A stretch of 64,000 nt of DNA, taken from Carettochelys insculpta. Taxonomy: Eukaryota; Chordata; Testudines; Carettochelyidae. This document shows, one piece after another, positions 48,060 to 60,008 of this stretch; position 1 is the stretch's first letter; the number at the start of each line of letters is the position of its first letter. Under the pieces are notes generated by a model. It was not told the origin of the DNA and ran no database searches. It was given only the letters and a program-made list of their open reading frames with translations. Location of the stretch: NCBI RefSeq assembly GCF_033958435.1, contig NC_134160.1, positions 15,549,001-15,613,000 of the forward strand, written 5' to 3'. A program made the translations under genes and the position numbers.

Positions 48060-50745
48060 ACATGAATACAAGAAGCCTGGGAAACCAAAACAGAGGAATT
48101 AGAGGCCCTGGCACAGTCTAAGTAGTATAAGCTGATTGGAATAACGGAGACTTGGCGGGGTGACTCTCATAACTGCAGCACTGTCATGGAAGGGTATAAA
48201 CTCTTCAGGAAGGACAGGCAGAGGAGAAAAGGGGGAGGAGTTGCAATTTGAGAGCGCAATATGACTCCTCAGAGCTCCAGTTTATGGAGGGAAAAGAGAC
48301 AGTCGAGTGCCTTCGGGTTAAGCTTAGAAGCAAAAGCAACAGAGGCGATGTAGTGTTTGGTGTCTGCTACAGCCCAACAAATCAAGTAGATGACATTGTC
48401 TTCAAACAACTAACAGAAGCTCCAAATCACAGGTGCTGGTTCTCCTGGGAAAATTTAATCATCCACACATTTGTTGGGAACGACTACAACAGCACACAAA
48501 CAACCCAGGAAGTTTTTGGAGACTGTTGCGGATAACATCCTGGTGCAAGGAACAGGCCAGGAGCCATGCGCAGCTTGACCTGCTGCTCACAAACAGGGAA
48601 GAAATAGGAGAAATAGAAGTGGGTGGCAAGCTGGGCTGCAGTGGATTATGAGATGGTAGATTTTAGGATTCTGCCAAAAGGCAGAAAGGTTAGCAGTAAA
48701 ATACAGACCCTTCATTTGAGAAGAGCAGATTTCAACTCCCTCAGAGAACCGATGGGCGGGATCCCCCGGGAAGCTAATATGAAGGGGAAAGCCGTTTGGG
48801 AGAACTGGCAATATTTTAAAAAGAGGTCTTATTGAAGGCACAGGAACAAAACCACCCCAATGCGCAGTAAGAAGAGCAAATATGGTAGGCAACCAGCTTG
48901 GCTTACAAGGGAAATCCTTGATGAGCTTAAACTCAAAAAGGATGCATATAAGAAGTAGAAACTTGGACAGATGAGTAAGGAGGAGTATAAAAACATAGCT
49001 GGAGAATGCCAGGGGGTAATCAGGAAAGTGAAAGCACAAATGGAACTGCAACTAGCAAGGAATGTGAAGGGCAACAAGAAGGGCTGTTACACGTATGTTA
49101 ATAAAAAGAGGGTTATCAGGGAAGATTTGGGGCCATTATTGGATGAGGGAGGTAACCTGGTGACAGGTTATGTGGAAAAGACTGAAGTACTCAATGCTTT
49201 GCCTTAGTCTTCATGGACAAGGTCAGCTCCCCGACTACAGTGCTAGGCACAGCACTATGGGAAGGGGGTGGGCAGCCCTTCGTGGGGAAAGAATGGGTTA
49301 AAAGCTATTTAGAAAAGCTGGACATACACAAATCCATGGGTCCGGATTTAATGCATCCAAGGGTACTGAAGGAATTGGCAGATGTTGTTGCAGAGCCTTT
49401 GGCTATTGTCTTTGAAAACTAGTGGAGATCAGGAGAGGTTCCAGATAACTGGAAAAAGGCAAATGTAGTACCCATGTTTAAAAAAGGAAAGAAGAATCCA
49501 GGGAACTATAGACTGGTCAGCCTCACCTCAGTCCCCAGAAAACTTATGGAGAGAATCCCTAAGGAATCTATTTTGGAGCACTTAGAAGAGGGGAAAGTGA
49601 TCAAGAGTAGTCAACATGAATTCACCAAGGACAAGTCGTGCCTAACCAATCTGATGAGCGTCTATGATGAGGTAACTGGCACTGTGGACATGAGGAAGTT
49701 AATGGACGTGATATACCTTGACTTCAGCAAAGCTGTTGATACAATCTCCCACAACATTCTTGCCCACAAGTTAAGGAAGCAAATATTGAATACATGGACC
49801 GTAAGATGAATAGAAAACTGGCTTAACAGATAGGCCCAAAGGGTAGTGGTAAATGGCTCAATATCTGGTTGCCAGTTGGTTTCAAGTGGAGTGCCCCAAG
49901 GATTGGTTCCACGGCCAGTACTTATCAATATCTTTATTAATGACCTAGATGAGGGAATGGGTTGCACCCTCAGCAAATTTGCAGATGACACTAAGGTACA
50001 GGGTCAGGTAGATACCCTGGAAGGTAGGGATAGGGTCCAGAGTGAACTAGACAAATTGGAGGATTGGGCCAAAATAAATCTGATGAGGTTCAACAAGGAC
50101 AAGTGCAGAGTCCTGCACTTGGGAAGGAAGAATCCCAAGAACTGTTACAGGCTGGGGACCAACTGGCTAAGTAGAAGTACAGCAGAAAAGGACCTGGGGA
50201 TTACAGTGGATGAGAGGCTGGATATGAGTCAACAGTGTGCCCTTATAGCCAAGAAGGCTAATGGCATATTGGGGTGCATAAGGAAAAGCATTTCCAGAAG
50301 ACTTAGAGAAGTTGTTATTACCCTCTGCTCGGCTCTGGTGAAGCCTCATCTGGAGTATTGCGTCCAGTTCTGGGACCCCCACTATAGAAAGGCCGTGGAC
50401 ATACTGGAGAGGGTTCAGTGGACAGCAACAAAAATTATTAGGGGTCTGAAGCACATGACCTATGAGGAGAGGCTGAGAGATCTGGGCTTATTTAGTATGC
50501 AGAAGAGAAGACTGAGGGGTGATTTGATAGCAGTCTTCAACTTTTCGAAAGGGGGTTCTAAAGAGGATGGAGAGAGATTGTTCTCAATGGTGGCAGATGA
50601 CAGAACAAGGAGCAATAGTCTGAAGTTACAGAGGGAGAGGTGTAGGTTGGATATTTGCAAAAACTGTTTTTACCGGGAGGGTGGTGAAGGACTGGAATGT
50701 GTTACCAAGAGAGGTGGTAGAATCTTCATCCCCAGAAGTTTTTAA
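48060..50745 (+). pseudogene. CR1 ORF2 remnant
   Basis: Endonuclease scraps (KSNRGDVVFGVCYSPTNQVD near 48330) precede RT blocks ILEHLEEGKVIKSSQHEFTK, VIYLDFSKAVDTISHNILAH, SSGVPQGLVPRPVLINIFIN and KFADDTKVQG, and the CR1 tail [20 protein letters not shown] and MTYEERLRDLGLFSMQKRRL. Stops and frameshifts are numerous before 49846; from there about 300 codons stay open. Confidence 0.85.
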
Positions 50746-50867
50746 GTCCTGGCTTGACACAGTCATGTCTGGGATTATTTAGATGGGGTTGATCCTACTT
50801 TAGGCAGGGGACTAGACTAGATGACCTCCTGAGGTCCCTTCCAGCCCTAGAATTCTATGATTCTATG

Positions 50868-51165
50868 AACTAATTTCACCTGTACTGATGTTAGACTTAC
50901 CAGTCTATAATTGCCAGGATCACCTCCAGAACCCTTTTTAAATATTGGTATTACATTAGCTATCTTCCAGTCATTAGGTACAGAAGCTGATTTAAAGGAC
51001 AGGTTGCAAATCACAGTTAATAGTTCCACAGTTTCACATTTGAGTTCTTTCAGAACTCTTGGGCGAGTGCCATCTGGTCTCGGTGACATGTTACTGTTAA
51101 GTTCATCAATTTGTTCCAAAGCTTCATCTAATTATACCTTAATCTAGACAATTCTTCAATATGTC
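50868..51165 (-). mobile_element. Old antisense LINE (CR1/L2-like), piece 3
   Basis: It resumes the LINE with upstream RT coding on the minus strand: RPDGTRPRVLKELK, PNDWKIANVIPIFKKGSG and DPGNYRLVSLTSV. Order and orientation follow directly from piece 2. Confidence 0.82.
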
Positions 51166-52861
51166 ACCTAAAAAGAAAGGATCAGGTTTAGGAATCTCCC
51201 TAACATCCCTAGCTGTGAAGACCAAATAAGACGTTGTAAGAGTGTAAATTGGTATTTTACAGAGACCTTTTCATGTGGGTAAAAATAAAAGAAGCACCAC
51301 TTGGAAGGTTAGCATGAAAATCACTAACCTATTTTTTCAAAAATTTAAGCACCAAATTAAGAGTTTGTTGCATAAATATACATAGGATTGTCTTTAGATT
51401 TTAGTCAATTGACTATTATTATCAGATATCAAATAGGTGTTTCCTTGGCCTTTACAATATATTCTCAAAAAGTGTCTGCGCACTTCACCAAATATAAACA
51501 TCTTAATTAATGACACACTAAAATAAATCTATGTATGACTTCATGTCCAGTCTAAGACTTTTTCATATCACACACGAGAGGGAGCAGCAGTTCCAAGTCA
51601 CGTCTTCAGAGCCCTTACTGACATGGGTCTTTTATCATCTTTCTTCTACCATCTTCAGCCACTAAAGTCTGGATAACCTAACACTGCCCCCCCATTGAGA
51701 CATTTTCCTGTCCATACTTTAACTGAAAACTAAGGCTTTAACCCTACTATCTGAGCTATGGGTATGTAGACCCAATGGTTACAATGATCTTTCAAAGGGC
51801 TGGATCACAAGGATTATATGAGTGCTAAATAAAGGAGATTATGTTTTTTCCAAGGTGACACTTGTAACTTTTGATGGATTTTCTTCAGCACCATTCAGAT
51901 TGGAATCATCCATAACAACTGCACAGATATTTTTTAAATTCAAGTTGCAAAGACTTTAACAGATGAAAGCAATTTTTGATTTAGCACCTCCCCACCTGAA
52001 AGCTGTGTGTTTTCTAGTTTTAGGTTTAAAGGCAGGAGTTCTAACACCTCAAAAGCAAGGTGTTTAACCTTCATTCACATGCAAATATTTATTTGTTTTA
52101 GTTAATCATTCACTGCTACAACTGTCTTTGGCTAGCATAATTTCACAGTTGATTTTAAGAATCTACACACATTGTAAGACCATCAGTATGTTTTGGGCCT
52201 TTGATAAACCAATGGACAGTTGAAACCACTAACGTGGAAAGTACTGTGCTGTTTTCGAGCTTGCCCCTTTTCAGCATGATTAAAATTGAGAACAGACAAA
52301 TAAGTTAATGCAAATAGCATGCACAGATGCAAAACTGTTGTAGAAAAGGGAGAAGGAAGTCAACACATCCATACTGCTTTAAAGCCAAACCACACCTCCT
52401 GGATTTCTCTCTCTCAACACTCACTGAATGTGAATTCATGTTCTCTAGATTCCAAAGAATCTGACTACAGGAGGGATGGGAGAAAAAAAACAGAGGGACA
52501 GATTTGATCTGCATTTAGTTCCAGATTTTCTGTCAAAGCAGGAAAATTATAATCAAATTTACCACAAGAAAGAAAAGCAGCTAATCAAAAGTAGCAATTC
52601 TCCTAAAAAAGCTACATATAAGCTGGGTGCAAGAATAAGTAACAGAGAACATCCCATCATTTGCTTCAGTCAGAGGCTGGCAACGCCCAGCATGCATGCC
52701 AAGAGTGGCACACAAGCACATTTTACTGGCACACTAGGTGGGTACAGGAGAACATACGTGCACAGAGCTGTGGACTTGCCAGTGCCGACTAGAGGGGAAA
52801 AGATCTGTTCCATAATTGGTGCTTTTTGAGATGTATTGTTCATGTCCGTTTCAAGTTAGAT
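51166..52861. other. PUM1: PUM1 intron; hAT-like scrap near the right end
   Basis: Mostly unrecognised A/T-rich intron. At 52669-52735 the sequence CAGAGGCTGGCAACGCCCAG ... CACATTTTACTGGCAC resembles a hAT MITE terminus like that at 28689. Confidence 0.4.
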
Positions 52862-53075
52862 GTGTGCTGGAGTACGCCTAGTTGCCAGAAACTTTTTGTC
52901 CTAGCCAGTAGCCATAGGGCCAGTGCACTGCCCTCTGAAGTGGCGCTGATATGGCAAACAGTATATGCACTGCCCAACCCACTCCCATCTCAGTTCCTTC
53001 TTGCCAGCTACTCCAGCAGCAGCCAAAGTGGGAGGGTTTTGGAATGGACATGAGCAACACGTGTCAAAGAACACC

Positions 53076-53991
53076 AGTTACAGAACAAGTATCAGAGAGG
53101 TAGCCATGTTAGTCTGTAGCTTCGAGAACAAGAAGTCTTGTGGCACCTTATAAACTAACAGATATTTTGGAGCACAAGCTTTCATGGGCAAAGACCCGCT
53201 TCGTCACATGCATGAGTGGGGAGGTGGTTTCAGAGGGGTATTTAAAGAGTGGGGTCCCAGTAAGAGGGAGGGCCAGAGCTGACAAGGTCTATTCAGCAAG
53301 GTGGAAATGGCCCAGTATCAACAGTACTTATCAAAAGAGGTAAAAACAAGTCAGATCAGACAGGGGGTTGTGAGCCTTTGTCAGAGTCTAATGGGGAGAC
53401 ATTAGCACTCAGAGCAGAGAAACTGCCTTTGTAAGCTGCGAGCCACTCCCAGTCTCTGTTTAATCCATGGTTAATGGAGTCAAATTTGCAAATAAATTGC
53501 AGCTCAGAGATTTCTTTCTCCATTTGATTTTTGAAAATTTTTTTGAAGCAAACAAAAACATTTTCAAAAATCAAATGGAGAGAGAAATCTCTGAGCTGCA
53601 ATTTATTTGCAAATTTGACTCCATTAACCATGGATTAAACCGAGACTGGGAGTGGCTCACAGTTTACAAAGGCAGTTTCTCTGCTCTGGGTGCTAATGTC
53701 TCCCCATTAGACTCTGACAAAGGCTCACAACCCCCTGTCTGATCTGACTTGTTTTTACCTCTTTTGATAAGTACTGTTGATACTGGGCCATTTCCACCTT
53801 GCTGAATAGACCTTGTCAGCTCTGGCCCTCCCTCTTACTAGGACCTCACTCTTTAAACACCCCTCTGAAACCACCTCCCCACTCATGCATCTGATGAAGC
53901 GGGTCTTTGCCCACAAAAGCTTATGCTCCAAAATATCTGTTAGTCTATAAGGTGCCACAAGACTTCTTGTTGTTCTTTAAGTTACAGAACA
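53076..53991. mobile_element. Palindromic Penelope-like insertion with 12-bp target duplication
   Basis: The insert (53088-53979) is flanked by AGTTACAGAACA at 53076-53087 and 53980-53991. It consists of two inverse arms of about 430 bp around a short centre near 53540-53562. Each arm encodes the same 91-residue open frame in opposite directions, beginning MVNGVKFANKLQLRDF and ending SPLDSDKGSQPPV (53356-53631 minus; 53467-53742 plus). The outer arm sequence (GGCACCTTATAAACTAACAG ... GGGCAAAGACCCGCTTCGTC) matches a repeat common in turtles that I recall as Penelope-like; that name is tentative. Confidence 0.7.
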
Positions 53992-54129
53992 GGTAATTGT
54001 CTTTTCTTCTTCCAGTGATGGCTCATGTTCATTCCAAAGCTGGGTGAATACAAGTCAATGCCTAGGAGGTGGAGTCAGTGCCCCAGATTGAATGTAGCAT
54101 AGCCCTGCCTACTCTAGTGGCATCTCTAC

Positions 54130-55102
54130 CATGCTGTGTCAACGCCTAATGGGACATGAATGTGTGTATGGAAGACTAGGTGGCTGCCCTGCAGATATCC
54201 TGGATAGGGACCTGGACCAGATATGTTGCTGAGGAAGCTTGAGCTCTGATACAGTGAGCTCTGATTCGGGGAGGGGGAACCCCACCAGCTTATAGCATTC
54301 CTTAATGCAGGCCACTATCCAGGAGATCCGCTGGGAGGAGACTGGGGGGCCCTTCATCCTGTCTGCCACTGCCACAAACAGCTGTTGCGACTTCCTAAAA
54401 GGTTTGGTCCTGTCCATACAGGCGGCCAGCACCCTCAGAATATCCCAAGTATGCAGCCTCTCCTCCCTAGGGGAGGCATGAGGCTTCAAGTAAAAGACCG
54501 GTAGGGAAACGTCTTGGTTAACATGAAAGAAGGAGATCACCTTCGGCAGGAACACAGGGTAGGGTCTCATCCTGACCTTGTCATTGTGAAACATCGTGTA
54601 CAGCCGGTCCACGGTCAGGGCCCTTAGTTTGACACCCTCCTGGCAAAGAAGTAATGACTACCAAGAATGCTGTTTTGTAACTAAGAAATAGAAGGAAACA
54701 GGAAGCAAGGGGTTCGAAATATGCCTCCACGAGTCTTGACAATACCAGACTGAGGTCCCACACCGGCAGAGGGGGACGCATCTGCGGCCTGAGCCTTTCC
54801 ATGCCCTTCATAAACCTCTTTACCACAAGGTCTGAGAAGGGCCCAGCCCAGGGTGAAAGGCTGAGACAGCTATTAAATGCACCTTGATAGAGGACAGTGA
54901 TAACCCTCCCTGACTCAAGAACAACAAATAGTCCAGAATAACCGGTATCAGAGTATGCCCCAGGCATAACCCCTTCTGAGCTGACCAGAGAGAAAATCTT
55001 TTCCATTTGGCTACATATGTTGCCCTTGTGGAGGGCTTCCTGCTGTTCAACAGCTCGTCTTTCTCCAGTCCCAAGCATAAGAGCTCCACTGCTTTCAGCC
55101 AT
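54130..55102 (-). pseudogene. DIRS copy C tyrosine recombinase remnant
   Basis: Minus-strand blocks LLFLSQGGLSLSSIKVHLIA, AFLVVITSLPGG, LPVFYLKPHASPREERLHTW and SSQRISWIVACIKECYKL parallel the recombinase of copy B. The HxxR motif survives as AHCIRAQ in a shifted frame near 54250. Beyond it the expected Trp and catalytic Tyr positions are stop codons, so the enzyme is dead. A frameshift lies near 54630. Confidence 0.78.
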
Positions 55103-55146
55103 GGAGCTTCCGCACTATGAGATATAGTGCTTGAAAGCAGGGGGTG

Positions 55147-57057
55147 CTACAGGCTCCCCTCCTCTTGTGCCAAGAGGTCCAGGCATAATGGGAGTGCAAC
55201 CGGGTCACAGATGGACAGCTCTAAGAGGGTCGAGTACCAGTGCTGTCGAGCCCACAATGGGGCCACTAGGATGACTGACGTCCTGTCTGACCAAATTTTG
55301 AGTAGGGTTTGGTGGATGAGTAGCACCGGAGGGAAGGCGTAAAGCAGAGGGCCTGACCAGTGAATGCTGAACACATGTATCCAGGAGCCCTGGCTCTCAA
55401 TCTGGTATGAGCAGAATGTCTGGCTCTTCACGTTGAGATGGGAGCCAAGTAAGCCTACATGGGGACACCCCCACTTCTGGATAATTAAATACAGCATGTC
55501 CAGGCATAGTGACCGCTCGTGGTCCATGACAGACCTGCCGAGATGGTCCACCAGGGAGTTGTGGGCCCCCAGTAGGTAATACACTTCCAGGAGAATTTGA
55601 TGTTGAATGCAAAACTCCCAGAGCCTGAGGGCCTCATGACAAGGGAAAGGAGCATGCGCCCCCTTGCTTGGTTATATAGTACACTGCTGTGGTATTGTCC
55701 ATGCTCACAGCAACACACTGACTCTTTAAACTGTTTTGAAACAACTCACATATGAGCCTGATGGCCCTGAGTTCTGAAACATTTATGTGGAGCCAGGCCA
55801 CCTCCTTGCTCCACAGGGCCTGGGTCTGGTGCTCTCCCAGATGCTCCCCCAGCCTAAGTCTGAGGTATACGTGACTACAGAGAGGGAGGGTTGTGGGAGG
55901 TTGAAAAGCACTCTCACGCCAACCAATTGAGCGTCCAGCCACCAGTGTAGTGTTAATAGCACTTGAGGAGGGACTGTCACCAACATGTCTATGTTGTCCC
56001 TGACAGGCCAGTACACCGAGGCGAGCCACAGTTGGAAAGGAAGCATTTGCAGTCTGGTGTGCTGGACTACAAACATGCATGCCGCCATGTGACTCAGCAA
56101 CCTGGGGCAGCCTCTGGACGTCGTGGCGGGAAACTTGGATCAATCTGTGGATAATAGATGCCAGGGCCTGAAACCTGCTTTGTGGCAGAAAGGCTCTGGC
56201 CTGCCCTGCATCTAGTAGAGCCCTCACAAACTCCATTACATGGGTGGGGGTCAACACTGACTTCACCTCGTTTACCATGAGACCAAGAGTGTTGAATGTT
56301 TGTTGTATCAGCTGCACATACTGTGCTACCTGGCGCTGTGAGCAATCCCTGAGCAGCAAATTGTCCAGGTATGGAAAGGTACACCCACTGCCTGAACAGA
56401 AAGGCTGCCATCAGTGCCATGCATTTGGGGAAGACCCTCAGGGCAGAGGACAGACTGAACGGAGGGACTGTGAACTGATAATGGTCCTTTCCACCACAAA
56501 ATGCGGGAACCATCTATGGGGCAGATAAATTGCTATGTGGAAATATGCATCCTGTAAGTCAGAAGAGACAAACCAGTCCCCCCGTTCCAGCAACGGAATG
56601 ATTAGGACCAGAGATATCATACAAAATCTTATCTTTTTTACAAATCTGTTTAGGTTACGCAGGTCCAAGATGGGATTAGGAAATAATGGCAATAAAACCC
56701 CTGTCCCCAAAAGTGATGGGGAACCTCCACCATAGCCCTACATTGGAGGAGGAACTGTATCTCCTGCCCGAGCAGAATTTTGTGAGAGAGGTCCCTGAAG
56801 AGCGATGAGGAGGGAAGGTTGGAAGAGGGGTACAAAGAAAATTGGATAGCGTATCCCCTTTCTACTGTGCACAGGGCCCACTGGTCTGAAATTATGTTGC
56901 ACCAGGCATGGTAAAAGGGGGATAGGCAGAATGAAAATAAAAGCTGAGCTGGAACTGAGGTGGTGACTGGTGTGTTGCTCCTGACCGCACAATCAAAACT
57001 GCTGTTTAGGCCCCGGTGGGGGTTTTTGATGACTCTGGCCCTGAGTCTGTTGGCCAT
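55147..57057 (-). pseudogene. DIRS copy C reverse transcriptase and RNase H remnant
   Basis: RT blocks ILDLRNLNRFVKKIRF, DWFVSSDLQDAYFHIAIY, PPFSLSSALRVFPK and a degraded catalytic site (LSIPGQFAAQGLL in place of YLDD) are seen between 56710 and 56300. RNase H blocks INVSELRAIRLI and VSMDNTTAVYYITKQGGA lie near 55700-55770. The connection region GPLLYAFPPVLLIHQTLLKI (about 55300-55350) matches copies B and D. Several frameshifts break the frame. Confidence 0.82.
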
Positions 57058-57099
57058 GACGTCTCCTATTAGCGCAGCCCCATCTTCTGTTACCCCATT

Positions 57100-59300
57100 G
57101 TTGTTGAAGGAACTGTCTGAACTGAGGCCTAGGAGTGAAATGCCAACATTAGGTCACGTTGGTGTGCAGCCCGAGCGAGGATAAGGTGGCCCTCGAGTCT
57201 TTCAGGCTGCAAAGCCTTTTGTCTGTCTTTTCTGAAAACAGGGATGGCCCCTCAAAGGGAAGGTCCTGAATAGTCTGTTGGACCTCGGAGGGGAGCCCCG
57301 AGACTTGTAACCATGCCCCCCCCATGCACAGCTAGCCCAGAGGCCACGACCCTAGTGGCACCATCTGCTGCGTCCACCTGCCACCTGCAGTGCTGCCCTG
57401 GATATGAGCAGATGCTCATTCACCACTGCACTGAAGTCAGGTTTACTCTCCGGTGTAACCAGCTCTAAGAACCAGGATAAGGAACTGGCTGTGTTGTATG
57501 TGTACCTGCTAACCAGAGCCTGCTGGTTAGCAACCTTAACTGTAGGCGTCCCATGGAGTAAACCTTTCTACCATACAAGTCCAGGTGTTCGGCCTCTCTG
57601 TTTCTAGGGGAAGGGCCTTGAAACCCCCCATCTCTCCCTATGATTCACTTCATCAACAACAAGGGAGTCAGGAGAAGAGAGGGTAAAAATGTGCTCTTTG
57701 CCCTGGGCAGCAACAAAGTACCAGCGCTTGTTCCTTCTGGCCACGGGTAGGGTGGATGCCGGGGTCTGCCACACTGTCTTTGCTGTATTGGCAATTGTTT
57801 TAATAGGCAGTGCTACCTTTGTGGGCCGCGATGCTTAGAGGATATCTGTCACCGTGTTTGTTTCATCCCAGACTTCCTCTGCTTGTATACCCAGGATCTG
57901 GGCCACCCTGCGTAGCAATTACTGGTTTGCCCTACCATCCTCCATAACTGGGGATGCTGAGGATCTGACCTAAGCCTCATTCTGGGGAGCACAAGGACAA
58001 CACCCCTACACCTTCCATGGCCACTGGCAAGAGGGGTTCCACTTCCCCTGTTTGAGTCCCCAACACCATGTCTTCGGTGCCATCCTCCATGGCTGGAGTA
58101 GAGCTCCCAATGATAATGCGTGCTGCATTATGGGCACGTCAGGGTAGTTCGGCAACTGAGATGGCACCGGTGCATGGGTCCTGATGCCTGCAACAGGGGT
58201 GCCCAAAGTTGCGTTGGTGCTGCCTGTGATGGTGCTGAGCTCACCGAAGGGGCCTCCAACACGGTCGGCCTTTGTGATTGTTCCAGCGGAGGCACCCTCA
58301 GCATCTGGGGAGTGCCGGGAACCTTAGTAGCGAGTCCCACTGCCTGCCCTTGCATTTCATGGACTACCCATGGGGTCCAAAAGGGCAACCAAGGTGCGCC
58401 TTGAAAAGACACCTGCCAATCCTTGTCCCCAGGGTGGTGACTCTGAAGCTGACGTCTGCTGCAGTGTGATGATCTCAAGCTCCTGACTGAGCTGGAGTAA
58501 TAAAAAAAGTCAGGCTCTGACGCTGATGACCAAGGCGGTGCCATGGGGCCTGTGATTTGTGCAGGCTCCTGTCTCCCTAGCCCCATGTGACAAGGTGCAC
58601 TGAAGGTACACCGTCAGTCTGCCATGTGGAAGCTGGTCTGGTGCCAGGAACTTCAATGGCACCATAAAGAATGACTCCTGCCCAGTGGTCTGCATTGGCG
58701 CCTGCGCCTCAGATGGTCCCTCTGGTGGCAATGAGGACTCCTGGCCTGGCGTCAGTCTCAGCACCATGATCCGTAAAGGTCCTGTGCTGAAATGAATGCC
58801 TCCAGCATTGAGAGCAGCCTCCGAGAGCATGGGCTCCCACCTCGGGCCGGTGTTGATGCATACACGTCATGATCCAACTCATGATGTGATCTGGCAGACA
58901 CAGTGGAGGGTTCTCGGTGCTTGACCTTTTCAAGGGACAGGCCCCGTTCATGCCTCTTTTTCTTGTGAGGCGTGGGGATTGGCTTCTGTGTCGCCTTGTA
59001 GCACGAGGCGCTGACCCCTGGTCCCAACACTGGGAGCTTTCTGACAACACTGACGACGCACCGCTCTGAGCTCCCACAGGGGAAACGTCTAGGCACAAGG
59101 CCACTTCCATTAGTAGACCTTTTAAACATTGCACGCTGTCCTTTACAGTCCTAGGTTTGAAGGCCTTACAGATGGTGCAACATTCACGAAGGTGTGCCTC
59201 ACTGAGGCAACTCAAACAAGTTCTATGAGCATCACTCTTGGGCATTCATTTGCCACATTTTGAACAGGTTATAAAACCTGGGGAGTCAGGCATCCTCTGC
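57100..59300 (-). pseudogene. DIRS copy C gag-like remnant
   Basis: The N-terminus reads MPDSPGFITCSKCGK, a TGA, then MPKSDAHRTCLSCLSEAHLR and CCTICKAF, matching the CxxC-rich start of copies A and B. A basic patch (RATRRHRSQSPRLTRKRG, near 59000) follows. The rest to about 57100 is fragmented and not readable with confidence. Confidence 0.65.
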
Positions 59301-59775
59301 CACCCGAGCTTCGAGAGGGGTTAAAGTCCCATCTCAGCTCACTGATAACTAAGTAAGTATTTACACAACAATTACTAATTTACAAGTGATGGCTACCAGC
59401 TGAACTACAAAAGAAAAGAGCTCCAGCACCACAAGAAGGAACTGAGCAGGGGGTGGGTTGAGCAATGCATATATTGGTCACCATACAGGCACCACTCCAG
59501 GGGCCGCAGAAAGAAAGGTTACTCACCGTAGTAACGGTGGTTCTTCGAGATGTGTCTCCGTGGGTGCTCCACATTAGGTGTCGGGCTCGCCCGGCGCCGC
59601 AGATCGGATCCTCCAAGCAGTTTCTGCCGGACCGCGCATGCGCCGGTGCGCGCCGCTCCCCCGCGCGCTCCCGGCCATGTGCGCGATCCGGTCCCCGCCA
59701 GTTCCTTGACCAACCGCCTCGGATGCTCCTGCGAAACACTAAACAGAGATCCGGAGCGGGGAGGATGGGCGGGTA

Positions 59776-59874
59776 GTGGAGCACCCACGGGGACACATCT
59801 CGAAGAACCACTGTTACTACGGTGAGTAACCTTTCTTTCTTCTTCGAGTGTCCCCGTGGGTGCTCCACATTAGG
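59776..59874. repeat. DIRS copy D, internal complementary region
   Basis: The left part is the inverse of 59510-59574 and the right part (TCTTCGAGTGTCCCCGTGGG) matches the inverse of the 5' terminus seen in copy A (about 860-880). Same layout as in copy B. Confidence 0.82.
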
Positions 59875-60008
59875 TGACTACCCAGCAGTAACCCAAGAAA
59901 GGAGGTGGGTAATCGGATTATGTGCAGCTTGTCCCCGAGAGGACCGCTGCCAAGAGACGGGTATCCTCTTGGAATACCCTGTGAAGGGCGTAATGTTTGG
60001 CGAAGGTG

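Larger units (their letters stand above)
46517..50867 (+). mobile_element. CR1 LINE, long but degraded copy
   Basis: A plus-strand CR1 of the subfamily seen at 29661. It starts with a 5' leader containing two similar GAATTTGA ... TTCAGTTACT blocks (46547 and 46614), followed by ORF1, ORF2 and a 3' UTR (TAGATGACCTCCTGAGGTCC) with two ATTCTATGA octamers. It splits the older antisense LINE between 46516 and 50868. No clear target duplication is seen, as usual for CR1. Confidence 0.9.
52862..59509 (-). mobile_element. DIRS-type retrotransposon copy C (second family), degraded and interrupted
   Basis: This older element is read on the minus strand. Its 3' terminal repeat (52862-53075) and 5' terminal repeat (59380-59509, incomplete) are inverse copies; the family also forms the hairpin at 14803-15140. 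Coding remnants run recombinase, RT-RNase H and gag from left to right, mirroring copy B. An 892-bp palindromic element is inserted at 53088. The 5' repeat is cut at 59509 where copy D begins. Stops and frameshifts are frequent throughout. Confidence 0.85.
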
